Assembly: GCA_025450195.1 (NCBI GenBank)
Contig: JANWHW010000038.1
Span: 1 to 64,000 of the forward strand
Direction of reading: 5' to 3'
Source of the DNA: Solirubrobacterales bacterium
GTDB lineage: Bacteria > Actinomycetota > Thermoleophilia > Solirubrobacterales > 70-9
DNA length: 64,000 nt
The notes beneath the pieces are model-generated. The model worked only from the letters and a program-made list of their open reading frames with translations. It did not search any database and had not been told where the DNA came from. A program made the translations under genes and the position numbers. Shown here in pieces: positions 8,992-21,979 of the stretch. Numbering within the stretch: the stretch's first letter is position 1; every line of letters starts with the position of its first letter.

Positions 8992-11189
8992 GCGCCCCTG
9001 CCGCCAGCTCACCGCACCGCGAGCTGGGCCTGACCGATGCCGAGTTCGAGCTGATCTGCGAGAAGCTCGGGCGGGAGCCGAACGGGGTCGAGCTGGCGAT
9101 GTTCAGCCTGCTCTGGTCCGAGCACTGCGCCTACAAGCACTCGCGCAAGTTGCTTCGGCGCCTGCCGACCGAGGGCGAGCGGGTGGTGATGGGGCCCGGG
9201 GAGAACGCCGGGGCGGTCGATATCGGCGAGGGCTACGCAGTTGCCTTCAAGGTCGAGTCTCACAACCACCCGAGCGCGGTTGAGCCGTTTCAGGGCGCAG
9301 CCACCGGCGTTGGCGGGATCCTCCGTGACATCTTCGCGATCGGGGCCAGGCCGATCGCGATCCTCGACTCGCTGCGCTTCGGAGAGCTCGACTCCGAGCG
9401 CTCCCGCTTCCTGCTCGACGGCGCGGTCCGGGGAATCGGCCACTACGGCAACTCGATCGGGGTGCCGACGGTCGGAGGCGAGATCTACTTCGAGGCACCC
9501 TACGAGCACAACTGCCTGGTCAACGCGATGTGCGTAGGACTTGCGCGGCAGGACGAGATGGTCCGGGCCGCCGCAGCTGGTGTTGGCAACGCAGTCGTGC
9601 TGATGGGCGCCTCGACCGGCCGCGACGGGATCGGAGGGGCCTCGGTACTCGCCTCGGCCGAGCTCGGCGATGGCGATGAGGCGAAGCGGCCCACCGTCCA
9701 GATCGGCGATCCTTTCGAGGAGGCAAAGGTGCTCGAGTGCTGCCTGGAGCTGCTGGAGAAGGGGCTTCTCGTCTCCCTGCAGGACCTGGGTGCCGCCGGC
9801 CTCACCTCATCGGCGGGCGAGATGGCTTCCGCCGGCGGGGTCGGCATCGACATCGACGTGGCGAAGGTGCCGCTGCGCGAGGTCGACATGGAGCCCTTCG
9901 AGATCATGGTTTCCGAGTCCCAGGAGCGGATGCTCGCGGTGGTCGAGCCGGCGAAGGTCGATGCCGTGCTGGCGCTCTGCGAGAAGTGGCAGACCGGTGC
10001 GGCGGAGATCGGCGTCGTCACCGACAGCGGCCGGATCCGGGTGCTACGGAACGGCGATGTGGTCGGGGACATGCCGGTCGAGGCGCTGGTCGACGGCTGC
10101 CCGCTCTATGACCTCAGCCCCGCCGAGCCCGAGGAGTGGATATACGACAATCGCGCGACGCTCGCCGGAGAGGCCTCAACCGAGGAGGCGCTGCTGGCGC
10201 TGCTCGCCTCTCCCAGCATCGCCTCGAAGCGCTGGGCCTTTGAGCAGTACGACTCGCTGGTCGGCTCGCGGACCGCGCGGCGGCGGGTCGAGGGTGGCGA
10301 AGCTGCTGCCGACGATGCGGCTGACGCGGCCGTGCTCGCGATCCCCGAGGCTGGAAACGCGATCGCGATCGCGATCGACGGCAATGGGCGGCGGGTTGCC
10401 TGCGACCCCTACGCCGGGACCATCGAGGCAGTGCTGGAGTGCACGCAGAACCTTGCCTGCGCCGGAGCCGAGCCGCTCGGCCTCACCAACTGCCTCAACT
10501 TCGGCAACCCGGAGAAGCCGACGCCGGCCTGGCAGCTGGACCGTGCGATCTCCGGGCTGGCCGAGGCCTGTGAGGCGCTTGGCGGTCCCGTCGTCGGCGG
10601 CAACGTCTCCCTCTACAACGAGGGACCGGAAGGCCCGATCTACCCGACCCCGGTGGTCGGCGTGGTGGGCGAGCTCCCGGATCCCGGCGTCCTGCCCGGC
10701 GGCGCCTTCGCTCGCGAGGGGGATGCAATCGCTCTGCTTGGCCCCTTCAAGCCCTCCCTCGCCGGCTCGGAGCTGGCCAAGCAGCGGGGAGAGTTGCGCA
10801 TGGGCCTCCCCCAACCCGATATCGACGCGGTCGCCGCCGCCTGCGCCACCGTTCGAGGCGCGGTTCGCGCCGGCAAACTCGCATCCGTGCACGACATCAG
10901 CGACGGAGGTCTCGCCTGCGCCCTCGCGGAGTCCGCGATCGGCTCCGGCCTCGGCTGCCGGGTCGACCTATCGCCCTTGCTGGAGCGCGGTTGCTCAGTT
11001 GAGGAGGCCCTCTTCGGCGAGGGTTCGGGCGGTTTCGTCCTCAGTGGGCAGCGGACTGAGCTGGAACTGCTCGGGGCTCTAGTGCTTGGAGAGGTTGGCG
11101 GCAACGCGGTTGAGATCGGCGCCGGCGAAGCCAGCGTCTCGATCGCGGTCGAGGACGCTCGAAGTGCCTGGCTCTCGCTCAGTGTCTGA
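8988..11189 (+). CDS. purL: FGAM synthase synthetase subunit
   Basis: SEHCAYKHSRKLL, KVESHNHPSAVEPFQGAATGVGGILRDI; overlaps purQ stop. Confidence 0.98.
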   Translation: MSAPAASSPHRELGLTDAEFELICEKLGREPNGVELAMFSLLWSEHCAYKHSRKLLRRLPTEGERVVMGPGENAGAVDIGEGYAVAFKVESHNHPSAVEPFQGAATGVGGILRDIFAIGARPIAILDSLRFGELDSERSRFLLDGAVRGIGHYGNSIGVPTVGGEIYFEAPYEHNCLVNAMCVGLARQDEMVRAAAAGVGNAVVLMGASTGRDGIGGASVLASAELGDGDEAKRPTVQIGDPFEEAKVLECCLELLEKGLLVSLQDLGAAGLTSSAGEMASAGGVGIDIDVAKVPLREVDMEPFEIMVSESQERMLAVVEPAKVDAVLALCEKWQTGAAEIGVVTDSGRIRVLRNGDVVGDMPVEALVDGCPLYDLSPAEPEEWIYDNRATLAGEASTEEALLALLASPSIASKRWAFEQYDSLVGSRTARRRVEGGEAAADDAADAAVLAIPEAGNAIAIAIDGNGRRVACDPYAGTIEAVLECTQNLACAGAEPLGLTNCLNFGNPEKPTPAWQLDRAISGLAEACEALGGPVVGGNVSLYNEGPEGPIYPTPVVGVVGELPDPGVLPGGAFAREGDAIALLGPFKPSLAGSELAKQRGELRMGLPQPDIDAVAAACATVRGAVRAGKLASVHDISDGGLACALAESAIGSGLGCRVDLSPLLERGCSVEEALFGEGSGGFVLSGQRTELELLGALVLGEVGGNAVEIGAGEASVSIAVEDARSAWLSLSV

Positions 11190-11222
11190 GCGCCTGACAC
11201 CGCTGGGCTCTCGATCGGCCGG

Positions 11223-11744
11223 TTAGCCCTCGTCCTTGTATCGGCGCCGGGCGATCTTCAGGGCGTCGCGGAACGGCTCCGCGAGGGCCCCGGAGAAGTC
11301 GCTGACGTCTGCCTCCCACTCTCGAAGCGTAGGTGGACCATCTCCCGATCGATCGACCTCCGCAAGGGTCGTCTTGACTTCATCGGGGTCCATGGCCACG
11401 ACGAGCAAGATCTCTTTCCGATCGGGATGGGTTCCTGGCCTGACCCCCGGCGCCTCGGGATGCGCGTCGTCCTCCATCTCAACCGCGAAGGCGCTGAGGG
11501 TGATGGAAAAGAGGCAAATCTCTTCCTCCACGATCCAGCTTCCCAGCGCTTCGATGACTTCGAACTTCGCCTCCTCGGTCTCGAACTCCAATTGCAGTTC
11601 GATCAGGCTGTCCATCTCGCTCCACTTGGCAGCGATGACACTGGGGGGCCAGCTCTCGTCCGGATCCTCAAGCAGCTCTCCGATCTGCTCCGCCCGGGCC
11701 ATCGCAACCTGGAGGAGCTTGCCGAGTTTCGGATCGTCACCCAT
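11223..11744 (-). CDS. Hypothetical protein
   Basis: Uninterrupted ORF with codon bias, convergent to purL; no family recognised. Confidence 0.6.
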   Translation of the reverse strand: MGDDPKLGKLLQVAMARAEQIGELLEDPDESWPPSVIAAKWSEMDSLIELQLEFETEEAKFEVIEALGSWIVEEEICLFSITLSAFAVEMEDDAHPEAPGVRPGTHPDRKEILLVVAMDPDEVKTTLAEVDRSGDGPPTLREWEADVSDFSGALAEPFRDALKIARRRYKDEG

Positions 11745-11818
11745 GCCACTGCGAGCCTAGCTGGCTGGCCTGGAAGCCGCCTGAACATCCGGGCCCGGCG
11801 ATCTGAGAGGCTGGGGAC

Positions 11819-12700
11819 GTGCTGACCGACAGGGTGGAGCGCTGGCGCGAATCGGGGACAATGGAGGACGTCCTCGGCAGGCAGCTGTTCGTCCACCGCC
11901 GCGAGGGTGCCGAAGGCCCGGTGCTGCTGTTCCTGCATGGCTTCCCGTCCAGCTCTTACGACTGGCGCCGCCTGCTCGAGCTGCGTCCGGATCCCACGGC
12001 GCTGGCCTTCGACTTCCTCGGCTTCGGCCTTTCCGAGAAGCCCCGCGACCACGTCTACACGCTGGCCTGGCAGGCCGACGCCGCGGAAGAGCTGGTGAAG
12101 CGCGTCGGCTCGCCCCCGGTCTTCCTCGTTGCCCACGACATGGGCACCTCGGTGGCGACCGAGCTGATGGCGCGTGACCTTCGCGGCGAGCTCGACATCG
12201 AGCTCGCGGGAGCGCTGCTCTTCAACGGCAGCATGCTGCTCCACCTGGCAAGCCCAACCCTTGGCCAGCGACTCTTGCGCAGCAGGCTGGGGCCTGTGTT
12301 CGCCCGGCTGACGTCCGAGCGCGGCTTTCGCCTCCAGTTCTCGCGGGTCTTCTCCCCAGACCACCCGCTCAGCCCCGAGGAGGCAGCGGACCAGTGGGCG
12401 CTGATCTCCCACAACGGTGGCGCCTCTGTCGCTCACCGGACGATCCACTACATGGCGGAGCGCGAACGCTTCACCGAGCGCTGGCACGGTGCGATCCGCG
12501 ACTGGCCCGGCTCACTGACCCTGGCCTGGGGCCTGCGCGACCCGGTCGCGACTACCGCCGTGCTCGATGGCTTGCGCGAACTGCGGTCGGGGGTCGATGC
12601 GATTGAGCTGCCCGACGCCGGGCACTACCCGCAGATCGAATGCCCTGAGCAGATGGCTGTGGCGCTCGACACCGCGCTCGTACGGGCCGTGCCCAGATAA
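11819..12700 (+). CDS. Alpha/beta hydrolase (haloalkane dehalogenase-like); GTG start
   Basis: LLFLHGFPSSSYDWR, VAHDMGTSVATEL, DAGHYPQIECPEQ. Confidence 0.9.
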   Translation: MLTDRVERWRESGTMEDVLGRQLFVHRREGAEGPVLLFLHGFPSSSYDWRRLLELRPDPTALAFDFLGFGLSEKPRDHVYTLAWQADAAEELVKRVGSPPVFLVAHDMGTSVATELMARDLRGELDIELAGALLFNGSMLLHLASPTLGQRLLRSRLGPVFARLTSERGFRLQFSRVFSPDHPLSPEEAADQWALISHNGGASVAHRTIHYMAERERFTERWHGAIRDWPGSLTLAWGLRDPVATTAVLDGLRELRSGVDAIELPDAGHYPQIECPEQMAVALDTALVRAVPR

Positions 12701-12756
12701 ACCCACGCCCGGCGGGTGCGGTTATCTGGGCCGGTCCTGCGGCGCTGGTACTCTCC

Positions 12757-14253
12757 GTGGGTAGGCAGTCCGCCTGCGCGTCAAGTCCTTCAAAACCCGA
12801 GGAAAGCGCGCCTTTTCAATTGACCGAGCGGCCCCTCATCGACCGCGATGGACCGCGCGACGAGTGCGGAGTGCTCGGCGTATACGCACCCGGCCACGAC
12901 GTCGCTCGCCTCGCCTACTTCGGGCTGTACGCGCTGCAGCATCGCGGCCAGGAGTCAGCCGGAATCGCCACTTGCGAGGGCGGCCACATCACAACCATGC
13001 GGGATTCAGGGCTCGTCTCCCAGGTCTTCGACGAGGAGAAGCTGAAGGCGCTGGAGGGCGACATGGCGATCGGCCACGTTCGCTACTCGACCACCGGCGG
13101 CGGGTCATGGGAGAACGCGCAGCCGGTCTGGCGAGACGACGGCCGCGAGCTGGCGCTTGCCCACAACGGCAACCTGACCAACGCGGTCGAACTCTGGAAC
13201 GAGCTGAAGGCCGAGGGCATCGCCTTCCGTGGCACCTCGGACTCAGAGATCATCGCTGCGCTGCTCTCCTCCAGCGACGGCAAATACATCGAGGACGTGG
13301 TCGCCGACGTCATGCCCCGGCTGGAGGGCGCCTACTCGACGGTGGCGATGACCAAGCACGCGATCGTCGCCTTCCGCGATCCCCATGGCGTGCGCCCCCT
13401 CTCGCTTGGACGGCTGGGCGAGCGCTTCGTCGTTGCCTCGGAGAGCTGCGCCTTCGACATCATCGGCGCCGAGCTGATGCGCGAGGTGCACCCGGGCGAG
13501 ATGGTCTCGTTGACTGAGCGTGGCCTGGAGACCCGGCAGGTCGTGCGTGCGGGGAGCCCCGCTCACTGCGTCTTCGAGCACATTTATTTCTCCCGCCCTG
13601 ACAGTCGCCTCGAGGGCAAAGTCCTACAGCAGGTGCGAGGCAAGATGGGTGAGATCCTCTGGCGCGAGGCCCCCGTCGAAGCCGACCTGGTGATCTCGGT
13701 CCCCGATTCCGGCAATCCTGCAGCGGCGGGGTTCGCCCGGGCTTCCGGCCTGCCACGCGACGACGGCTTGATCAAGAACCGCTACGTGGCTCGCACCTTC
13801 ATTCAGCCCGGGCAGGAGCTCCGCAAGCGCGGGCTGCGCCTCAAGTTCAACCCGCTGCCGGAGATCGTCTCCGGCCAGCGGATCGTCGTCGTCGATGACT
13901 CGATCGTCCGCGGCAACACCACCCGCCAGATCGTCGGGATGCTGCGCGACGCCGGCGCCCGCGAGGTCCACCTGCGGATCTCGGCGCCGCCGATCCGCAA
14001 CCCTTGTCACTACGGGGTCGACATGTCGACCCGCGAGGAGATGATCGCCCACAACCGGACGATCGAGGAAATCGCCGACGAGCTCGGGGCCGACAGCTTG
14101 GCCTACCTCTCGATGGAGGGTGTCTACGAGGCGGTCGGCACGCCCCCGGAGGATCATTGCGACGCCTGCTTCACCGGCCGCTACCCACTCGGCGACCCCG
14201 AAGAGGCGAACGGAAAGTTCGCGCTCGAGCAGATCGCCGTCCCGGCCAAATAG
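12757..14253 (+). CDS. purF: Amidophosphoribosyltransferase; exact start uncertain
   Basis: DECGVLGVYAPGHDVARLAYFGLYALQHRGQESAGI, PRPP loop VVVDDSIVRGNTTRQIV. Confidence 0.97.
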   Translation: MGRQSACASSPSKPEESAPFQLTERPLIDRDGPRDECGVLGVYAPGHDVARLAYFGLYALQHRGQESAGIATCEGGHITTMRDSGLVSQVFDEEKLKALEGDMAIGHVRYSTTGGGSWENAQPVWRDDGRELALAHNGNLTNAVELWNELKAEGIAFRGTSDSEIIAALLSSSDGKYIEDVVADVMPRLEGAYSTVAMTKHAIVAFRDPHGVRPLSLGRLGERFVVASESCAFDIIGAELMREVHPGEMVSLTERGLETRQVVRAGSPAHCVFEHIYFSRPDSRLEGKVLQQVRGKMGEILWREAPVEADLVISVPDSGNPAAAGFARASGLPRDDGLIKNRYVARTFIQPGQELRKRGLRLKFNPLPEIVSGQRIVVVDDSIVRGNTTRQIVGMLRDAGAREVHLRISAPPIRNPCHYGVDMSTREEMIAHNRTIEEIADELGADSLAYLSMEGVYEAVGTPPEDHCDACFTGRYPLGDPEEANGKFALEQIAVPAK

Positions 14254-14294
14254 CCGGGTCCGGCTTTGAACGCCGGGACGGACAGCGGAGGCGC

Positions 14295-15254
14295 TTAGGG
14301 CGTCAGCTCGGCGACAACCTCCGCCGCCGATCGAAGCTCGCCGATTCGCGCCACCGTCTGGCCCGCGTAGAGCGGGCCGGCGTCGAGCAACGTGGCAGGA
14401 GCATCGTCGGTGGGCCCAGCGGGAGTCAAAAGCCGGCTGCCAGGGCGCTGGGCGCGGACGAGCCGCTGCTGGAGCGTCGCGGGTGTATGGCGAATGCCCG
14501 CAGCGAAGAGATGGTTCAGTGCCCGGTTGAGAGCGGGAGCGTCGGCGCCATCGGAGAGCCAGCGTTCGGTGGCCTCGTTCCGAATCACCCGGTGGGGCGC
14601 CGGCCAGCCTAGCCCGAAGAGCTCGGTGAGAAGCGTGTCTTCAGCTTCGAGCAGGCGCCGCTTGTACTCCGGGTGGGCCCGGCTCTCCTCAGAGAGCAGG
14701 AAGCGAGTGCCGGCCACTGCGGCGCTCGCACCAGCCTCCAGTGCCTGCTGGACATCGCCGCGCTCGGCGATCCCGCCGGCCAAGAGCACGGGGAAGTCTG
14801 GTGGCAAAGAGCCCCTCGCCTTCTCGAGCAACTCCAGAGCGGGGGCACTTCCACGCACATGGCCGCCCGCTTCGACGCCCTGGACGATTACCGCGTCGGC
14901 GCCTGCCCCGTAGGCCGCGCGCGCCTCAGCGACCGAGCCGCATTGGTGCAGCCAAACGCCGGGTGTCCGCCGCTTCGGGGCGCCCCAGAATGTGACCACG
15001 ACGTCAGCCGACGAAGCGGCCTCAAACCAGCTGCGCCGCGCAAAGGGCAGCAGCAGGTTGACGGCGATGGGGCAATCGGTGAGAACCCGCGCCGCTGCCA
15101 ACTCGCGCTCGATCGCCGCGGCGCCGTTGACCGCAATCGTCCCCAGCCCACCCGCCTCGGAGACCGCAGCGGCGAGCTCGTGGCGACTCAGGCCACCACC
15201 CATTCCGGCCTGGACGACCGGCACCTCAATACCCAGCGCTTCGAGAACCGCCAC
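14295..15254 (-). CDS. Nitronate monooxygenase / 2-nitropropane dioxygenase family
   Basis: VPVVQAGMGGGLSRHELAAAVSEAGGLG, VIVQGVEAGGHVRG, PVLLAGGIAERGDVQQAL. Confidence 0.9.
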   Translation of the reverse strand: MAVLEALGIEVPVVQAGMGGGLSRHELAAAVSEAGGLGTIAVNGAAAIERELAAARVLTDCPIAVNLLLPFARRSWFEAASSADVVVTFWGAPKRRTPGVWLHQCGSVAEARAAYGAGADAVIVQGVEAGGHVRGSAPALELLEKARGSLPPDFPVLLAGGIAERGDVQQALEAGASAAVAGTRFLLSEESRAHPEYKRRLLEAEDTLLTELFGLGWPAPHRVIRNEATERWLSDGADAPALNRALNHLFAAGIRHTPATLQQRLVRAQRPGSRLLTPAGPTDDAPATLLDAGPLYAGQTVARIGELRSAAEVVAELTP

Positions 15255-15276
15255 CCGCCGATCTTAAGATGCTGCG

Positions 15277-15886
15277 GTGAGCACGTTTCGCATCGTCGTC
15301 CTTGCCTCCGGAAACGGCACCAATCTGCAAGCGATCCTCGACCAGCTGCACGGGAGGGAGGGGATCGAGGTGGTCGGCGTCGGGTCCGACAAAATCGGCG
15401 CCAAGGCCCTGGAGCGAGCGCGGGCAGCGGGAGTCGACACCGCGACGTTCCCCCACGGGGAGTACGACGACCGGGAGGCACGCGATGCGGCGATGGCGGA
15501 GTGGATCGAGTCGCGAGGCGCTGACCTCGTTGTCCTCGCCGGCTACATGCAGCTCCTCGGTGAGGCATTCGTCGCCCGCTTTCGCCATCGCGTGGTCAAT
15601 GTCCATCCCGCCCTCCTACCCTCCTTCCCAGGTCTCGACGCGATCGGCCAAGCGCTGGACGCCGGCGTCGAGACAACGGGCGTAACGGTGCACGTCGTCG
15701 ACGAGGGAGTCGACACTGGGCCCGCGATCCTGCAGCGCGAGGTCCAGGTGCCGGCCGATCGCGACCGGGAGCGTTTGGAGGAGCTGATCCACGCCGTCGA
15801 GCACGAGCTCTACCCGGAGGCGATCCGCATGCTGGCACGCGGCCTGGTTAGGATCGACCCGAGCGACCCGAGCTTGGTCGTCGTCG

Positions 15887-15894
<8 letters not shown>
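15277..15894 (+). CDS. purN: GAR transformylase
   Basis: IVVLASGNGTNLQAILD, LVVLAGYMQLLGEAFVARF, NVHPALLPSFPG. Confidence 0.97.
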
Positions 15895-17503
<1,609 letters not shown>

Positions 17504-17612
17504 CCCCAAGAACTAAGGGATGGATTGTTCGAGTTGCGTGACACACACGTGACTGCGCGAGGAATAGCGTCGGCTCGTCGCGGCCGCGGCGACGCTCCGG
17601 CCGCCGGACGCG

Positions 17613-17692
17613 GGCCTTGCCCTCACGAAGCGAGGTTGGCGGGTTCGACTCCCGCTCGGGGCGCTACGATGTACCCACGTGAGGGCAAGGCC
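17613..17692. repeat. 15-bp perfect inverted repeat (17613-17627 / 17678-17692) flanking a tRNA T-arm/acceptor-like fragment
   Basis: GGCCTTGCCCTCACG ... CGTGAGGGCAAGGCC; between them GCGGGTTCGACTCCCGC + TCGGGGCG. Confidence 0.6.
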
Positions 17693-17715
17693 GTAGTTCG
17701 ACGGCAACCCGCTTT

Positions 17716-17745
17716 GCAAATGGTCCGCTTCGGCGGGCCATTTGC
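17716..17745. terminator. 13-bp stem with TTCG tetraloop; terminator-like hairpin between purH and a convergent cupin gene
   Basis: GCAAATGGTCCGC-TTCG-GCGGGCCATTTGC (one G-T wobble). Confidence 0.6.
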
Positions 17746-17810
17746 ATTCAAGACGCCCGCTGCGTCTAAAGCAGTCCCCTCGTCGCGCTTTTCGCCTTTT
17801 GCGCTTGCAC

Positions 17811-18206
17811 TCACGAACGGTGATAGCGATCTCGGAGGCGCACGACGTCGGAGAGTTGTGGCGTCGAGACCTCGAGGACGACCGAGTCCTCCAGCGCCTC
17901 AATCGAGTGAACTGTCCCTGGCTCGATTCGCCAGGCGTAGCCCGGCCCGATTTCCTCCTCGTGCAGCTCTCCCTCACTGGGCCCACGGGTCAGCCGGAGC
18001 CGGCCCGAGAGCAGATAGGAGCTCTCGTCCTTCTCTCGGTGCAGTTGCAGCGAGAGCTGGTGGCCAGCATCGATGTAGAGGAGCTTCCCGGCGTAGTGCT
18101 CCGTCTCGGCCCACCAGAGCTCGTGCCCCCACGGCTTCTCAACGCGCTGTGGCTCCCTGTCGGACAAGTCAGGAACCGTACTGCCCAAATCTGGAACGAT
18201 GCTCAC
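17811..18206 (-). CDS. Cupin protein (mannose-6-phosphate isomerase type II-like)
   Basis: KPWGHELWWAETEHYAGKLLYIDAGHQLSLQLHREKDESSYLLSG. Confidence 0.85.
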   Translation of the reverse strand: MSIVPDLGSTVPDLSDREPQRVEKPWGHELWWAETEHYAGKLLYIDAGHQLSLQLHREKDESSYLLSGRLRLTRGPSEGELHEEEIGPGYAWRIEPGTVHSIEALEDSVVLEVSTPQLSDVVRLRDRYHRS

Positions 18207-18215
18207 AGAAGGTTA

Positions 18216-18289
18216 TGCCCCCGCCGGGACTCGAACCCGGGCCGCGCGGCTTAAAAGGCCGCCGCTCTAACCAACTGAGCTACGGGGGC
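18216..18289 (-). tRNA. tRNA-Lys (anticodon TTT)
   Basis: GCCCCCGTAGCTCAGTTGGTTAGAGCGGCGGCCTTTTAAGCCGCGCGGCCCGGGTTCGAGTCCCGGCGGGGGCA; 7-bp acceptor, CTTTTAA loop, TTCGAGT T-loop. Confidence 0.96.
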
Positions 18290-18339
18290 GCGAGCGCCAT
18301 GGTAGAGGGACATTGGAGTGACGTGCCGTAGAACCAGTT

Positions 18340-20411
<2,072 letters not shown>

Positions 20412-20500
20412 GATTGCCTCCGCCGGCATTACCCGGATCAGGTCCAGACGGTCGGTGGCCTCGATGCCACCCTCTCAGCCCTCGCGGACTCCCGTAGACG
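20412..20500 (-). promoter_or_regulatory. TPP (THI-box) riboswitch upstream of thiO-thiSG
   Basis: Minus strand carries CTACGGGAGT...GGGCTGAGAGG...GACCTGATCCGGGTAATGCCGGCGGAGG, the TPP aptamer consensus. Confidence 0.93.
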
Positions 20501-20543
20501 AAATGCTACCCGTCCTCTGAATCGCTCAACGCGATAGTCACGT

Positions 20544-20600
20544 GAGCGCGGAGCGAGCAAGCGTGCATGTCTGGTTCTTCGCGCCGGGAGCGAAGCGCGA
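20544..20600 (+). repeat. Dispersed intergenic repeat copy R3 (core 20563-20583)
   Basis: GAGCGCGGAGCGAGCAAGCGTGCATGTCTGGTTCTTCGCGCCGGGAGCGAAGCGCGA. Confidence 0.8.
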
Positions 20601-20612
20601 GGCATTGTCGTG

Positions 20613-20667
20613 GCGCGGAGCGACCGAGCGTGCATGTCTGACTCTTTGCGAAGGGAGCGAAGCGCGA
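20613..20667 (+). repeat. Dispersed intergenic repeat copy R4 (core 20630-20650), tandem to R3, upstream of thiE
   Basis: GCGCGGAGCGACCGAGCGTGCATGTCTGACTCTTTGCGAAGGGAGCGAAGCGCGA. Confidence 0.8.
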
Positions 20668-20677
20668 TGATTGACCT

Positions 20678-21364
20678 ATGAGCCTTGCCCCGCCCGAGAC
20701 CAAAGGCCCGCTGCTTCGCGAGCGGCTGCGCACCGCGCGGCTCTACTTCGTCTGCGACGCGCTGCCTCGCGGCGAGAGCCCGGAGCCATTGCTCCAGGCC
20801 GCGCTGAACGGAGGCGTCGACATCGTCCAGCTGCGGGAGAAGGCGCTGGATCGGTCGACGATCGAACGCTCCGCGCAGACCTTCCGCCGACTCTGCGATA
20901 CCTACAGCGCTCTTTTCATCGTCAACGACGACCCCCATCTCGCGCGGTCCTGCAATGCCGACGGCGTCCACATTGGCCAAGACGACACAGGGGCCGCCGA
21001 GGCGCGAGGGGTCCTCGGGCCGGATGCGATCCTCGGGCTCTCCACCCATTCCGAGGAGCAAATCGCCGCTGCTGCCGAGCAGCCCGTCGACTACATCAGC
21101 GTCGGACCGATCTGGGAGACGCCGACCAAGGAGGGACGCCCCGGCGTCGGCCTGGGCTTGGTCGAGCACGCCAGCGCAAATGCCCCTCATCCCTTCTTCG
21201 CGATCGGCGGCATCGACCCATCCAACGCCCCAGAGGTAGTTGCGGCAGGAGCGCGGCGGCTCGGGGTCGTGCGGGCGATCCGCGACGCCACCGACCCCTC
21301 CGGCGCGGCCCAAGCGCTTCGAGCCAGCCTGGCAGATGTCGGAGAGTCGGCTCCCGGTGGCTGA
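20678..21364 (+). CDS. thiE: Thiamine-phosphate synthase
   Basis: GGVDIVQLREKAL, FIVNDDPHLARSCNADGVHIGQDD, YISVGPIWETPTKEG. Confidence 0.95.
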   Translation: MSLAPPETKGPLLRERLRTARLYFVCDALPRGESPEPLLQAALNGGVDIVQLREKALDRSTIERSAQTFRRLCDTYSALFIVNDDPHLARSCNADGVHIGQDDTGAAEARGVLGPDAILGLSTHSEEQIAAAAEQPVDYISVGPIWETPTKEGRPGVGLGLVEHASANAPHPFFAIGGIDPSNAPEVVAAGARRLGVVRAIRDATDPSGAAQALRASLADVGESAPGG

Positions 21365-21869
21365 GGAGAGGCGCAAGCGCAAGGAGCGCGACGGGGAGCT
21401 GACGCCACGCGAGCGAATGCAGCGCGGCTATGCCCAAGCCGAGGAGCGCAATCGCGAAGTCCGCGAATCGCTGCAGCCGCTGGCTGAGGGTGAGCGGCCT
21501 GTCGCCGTCACGGTTGCCGCGGTCATCTCAGCACTGATCGCCGCTGTCTTTTGGGCCTCGGCGGGCGTCGCAGCCTTTACCGACACGACGGTCGACGGGC
21601 AGGAGCCAGCTGTCGTGCCGATCGTCGCCTTCGCGGTGCTGATGACGATGATGACCTGGGGAATGTGGCGGGCGCGCTACTGGGCGGTCCTCGGCTTTCA
21701 GATGCTGCTCGTACTCTTCCTCTTGGCGGGAATGGGTGGCCTGGTCTCCGCCACCACAGTCGTCCAGGCGCTAAGCACCGGCCTTCTCCTCGTCCTCTCC
21801 GGTGTCCTCTTCTTCTTCATGGTCAAGGCGATGGCGCGGATCCAAATGCCAAATCGCAGAACTGATTAG
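21336..21869 (+). CDS. Multi-TM membrane protein of unknown function
   Basis: Start MSESRLPV at 21336; several hydrophobic segments; overlaps the thiE 3' end. Confidence 0.7.
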   Translation: MSESRLPVAEERRKRKERDGELTPRERMQRGYAQAEERNREVRESLQPLAEGERPVAVTVAAVISALIAAVFWASAGVAAFTDTTVDGQEPAVVPIVAFAVLMTMMTWGMWRARYWAVLGFQMLLVLFLLAGMGGLVSATTVVQALSTGLLLVLSGVLFFFMVKAMARIQMPNRRTD

Positions 21870-21874
21870 CGAGC

Positions 21875-21895
21875 GTCACGATCTGATTCTTCGCG
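21875..21895 (+). repeat. Divergent copy R6 of the dispersed repeat core
   Basis: GTCACGATCTGATTCTTCGCG. Confidence 0.5.
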
Positions 21896-21979
21896 AGCGG
21901 CGCCGATATGGCGCATTGCGCCACCCCGACGCGAAGCGGAAGAGGTGGCGGTGGTTTTGGGTTCTATAGGCTCAAAGCA

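Noticed and set aside
10355-10380. GCGATCGCGATCGCGATC run in purL
   Set aside because: Encodes AIAIAI in frame; simple codon repetition, not a HIP-like element on this evidence
9670-11082. 470-aa + strand ORF
   Set aside because: Off-frame shadow within purL; Arg/Ser/Pro-rich composition
12715-12756. Possible seventh copy of the dispersed repeat before purF (GTGCGGTTATCTGGGCCGGTCC)
   Set aside because: Only the TATCTG part matches; too weak to count
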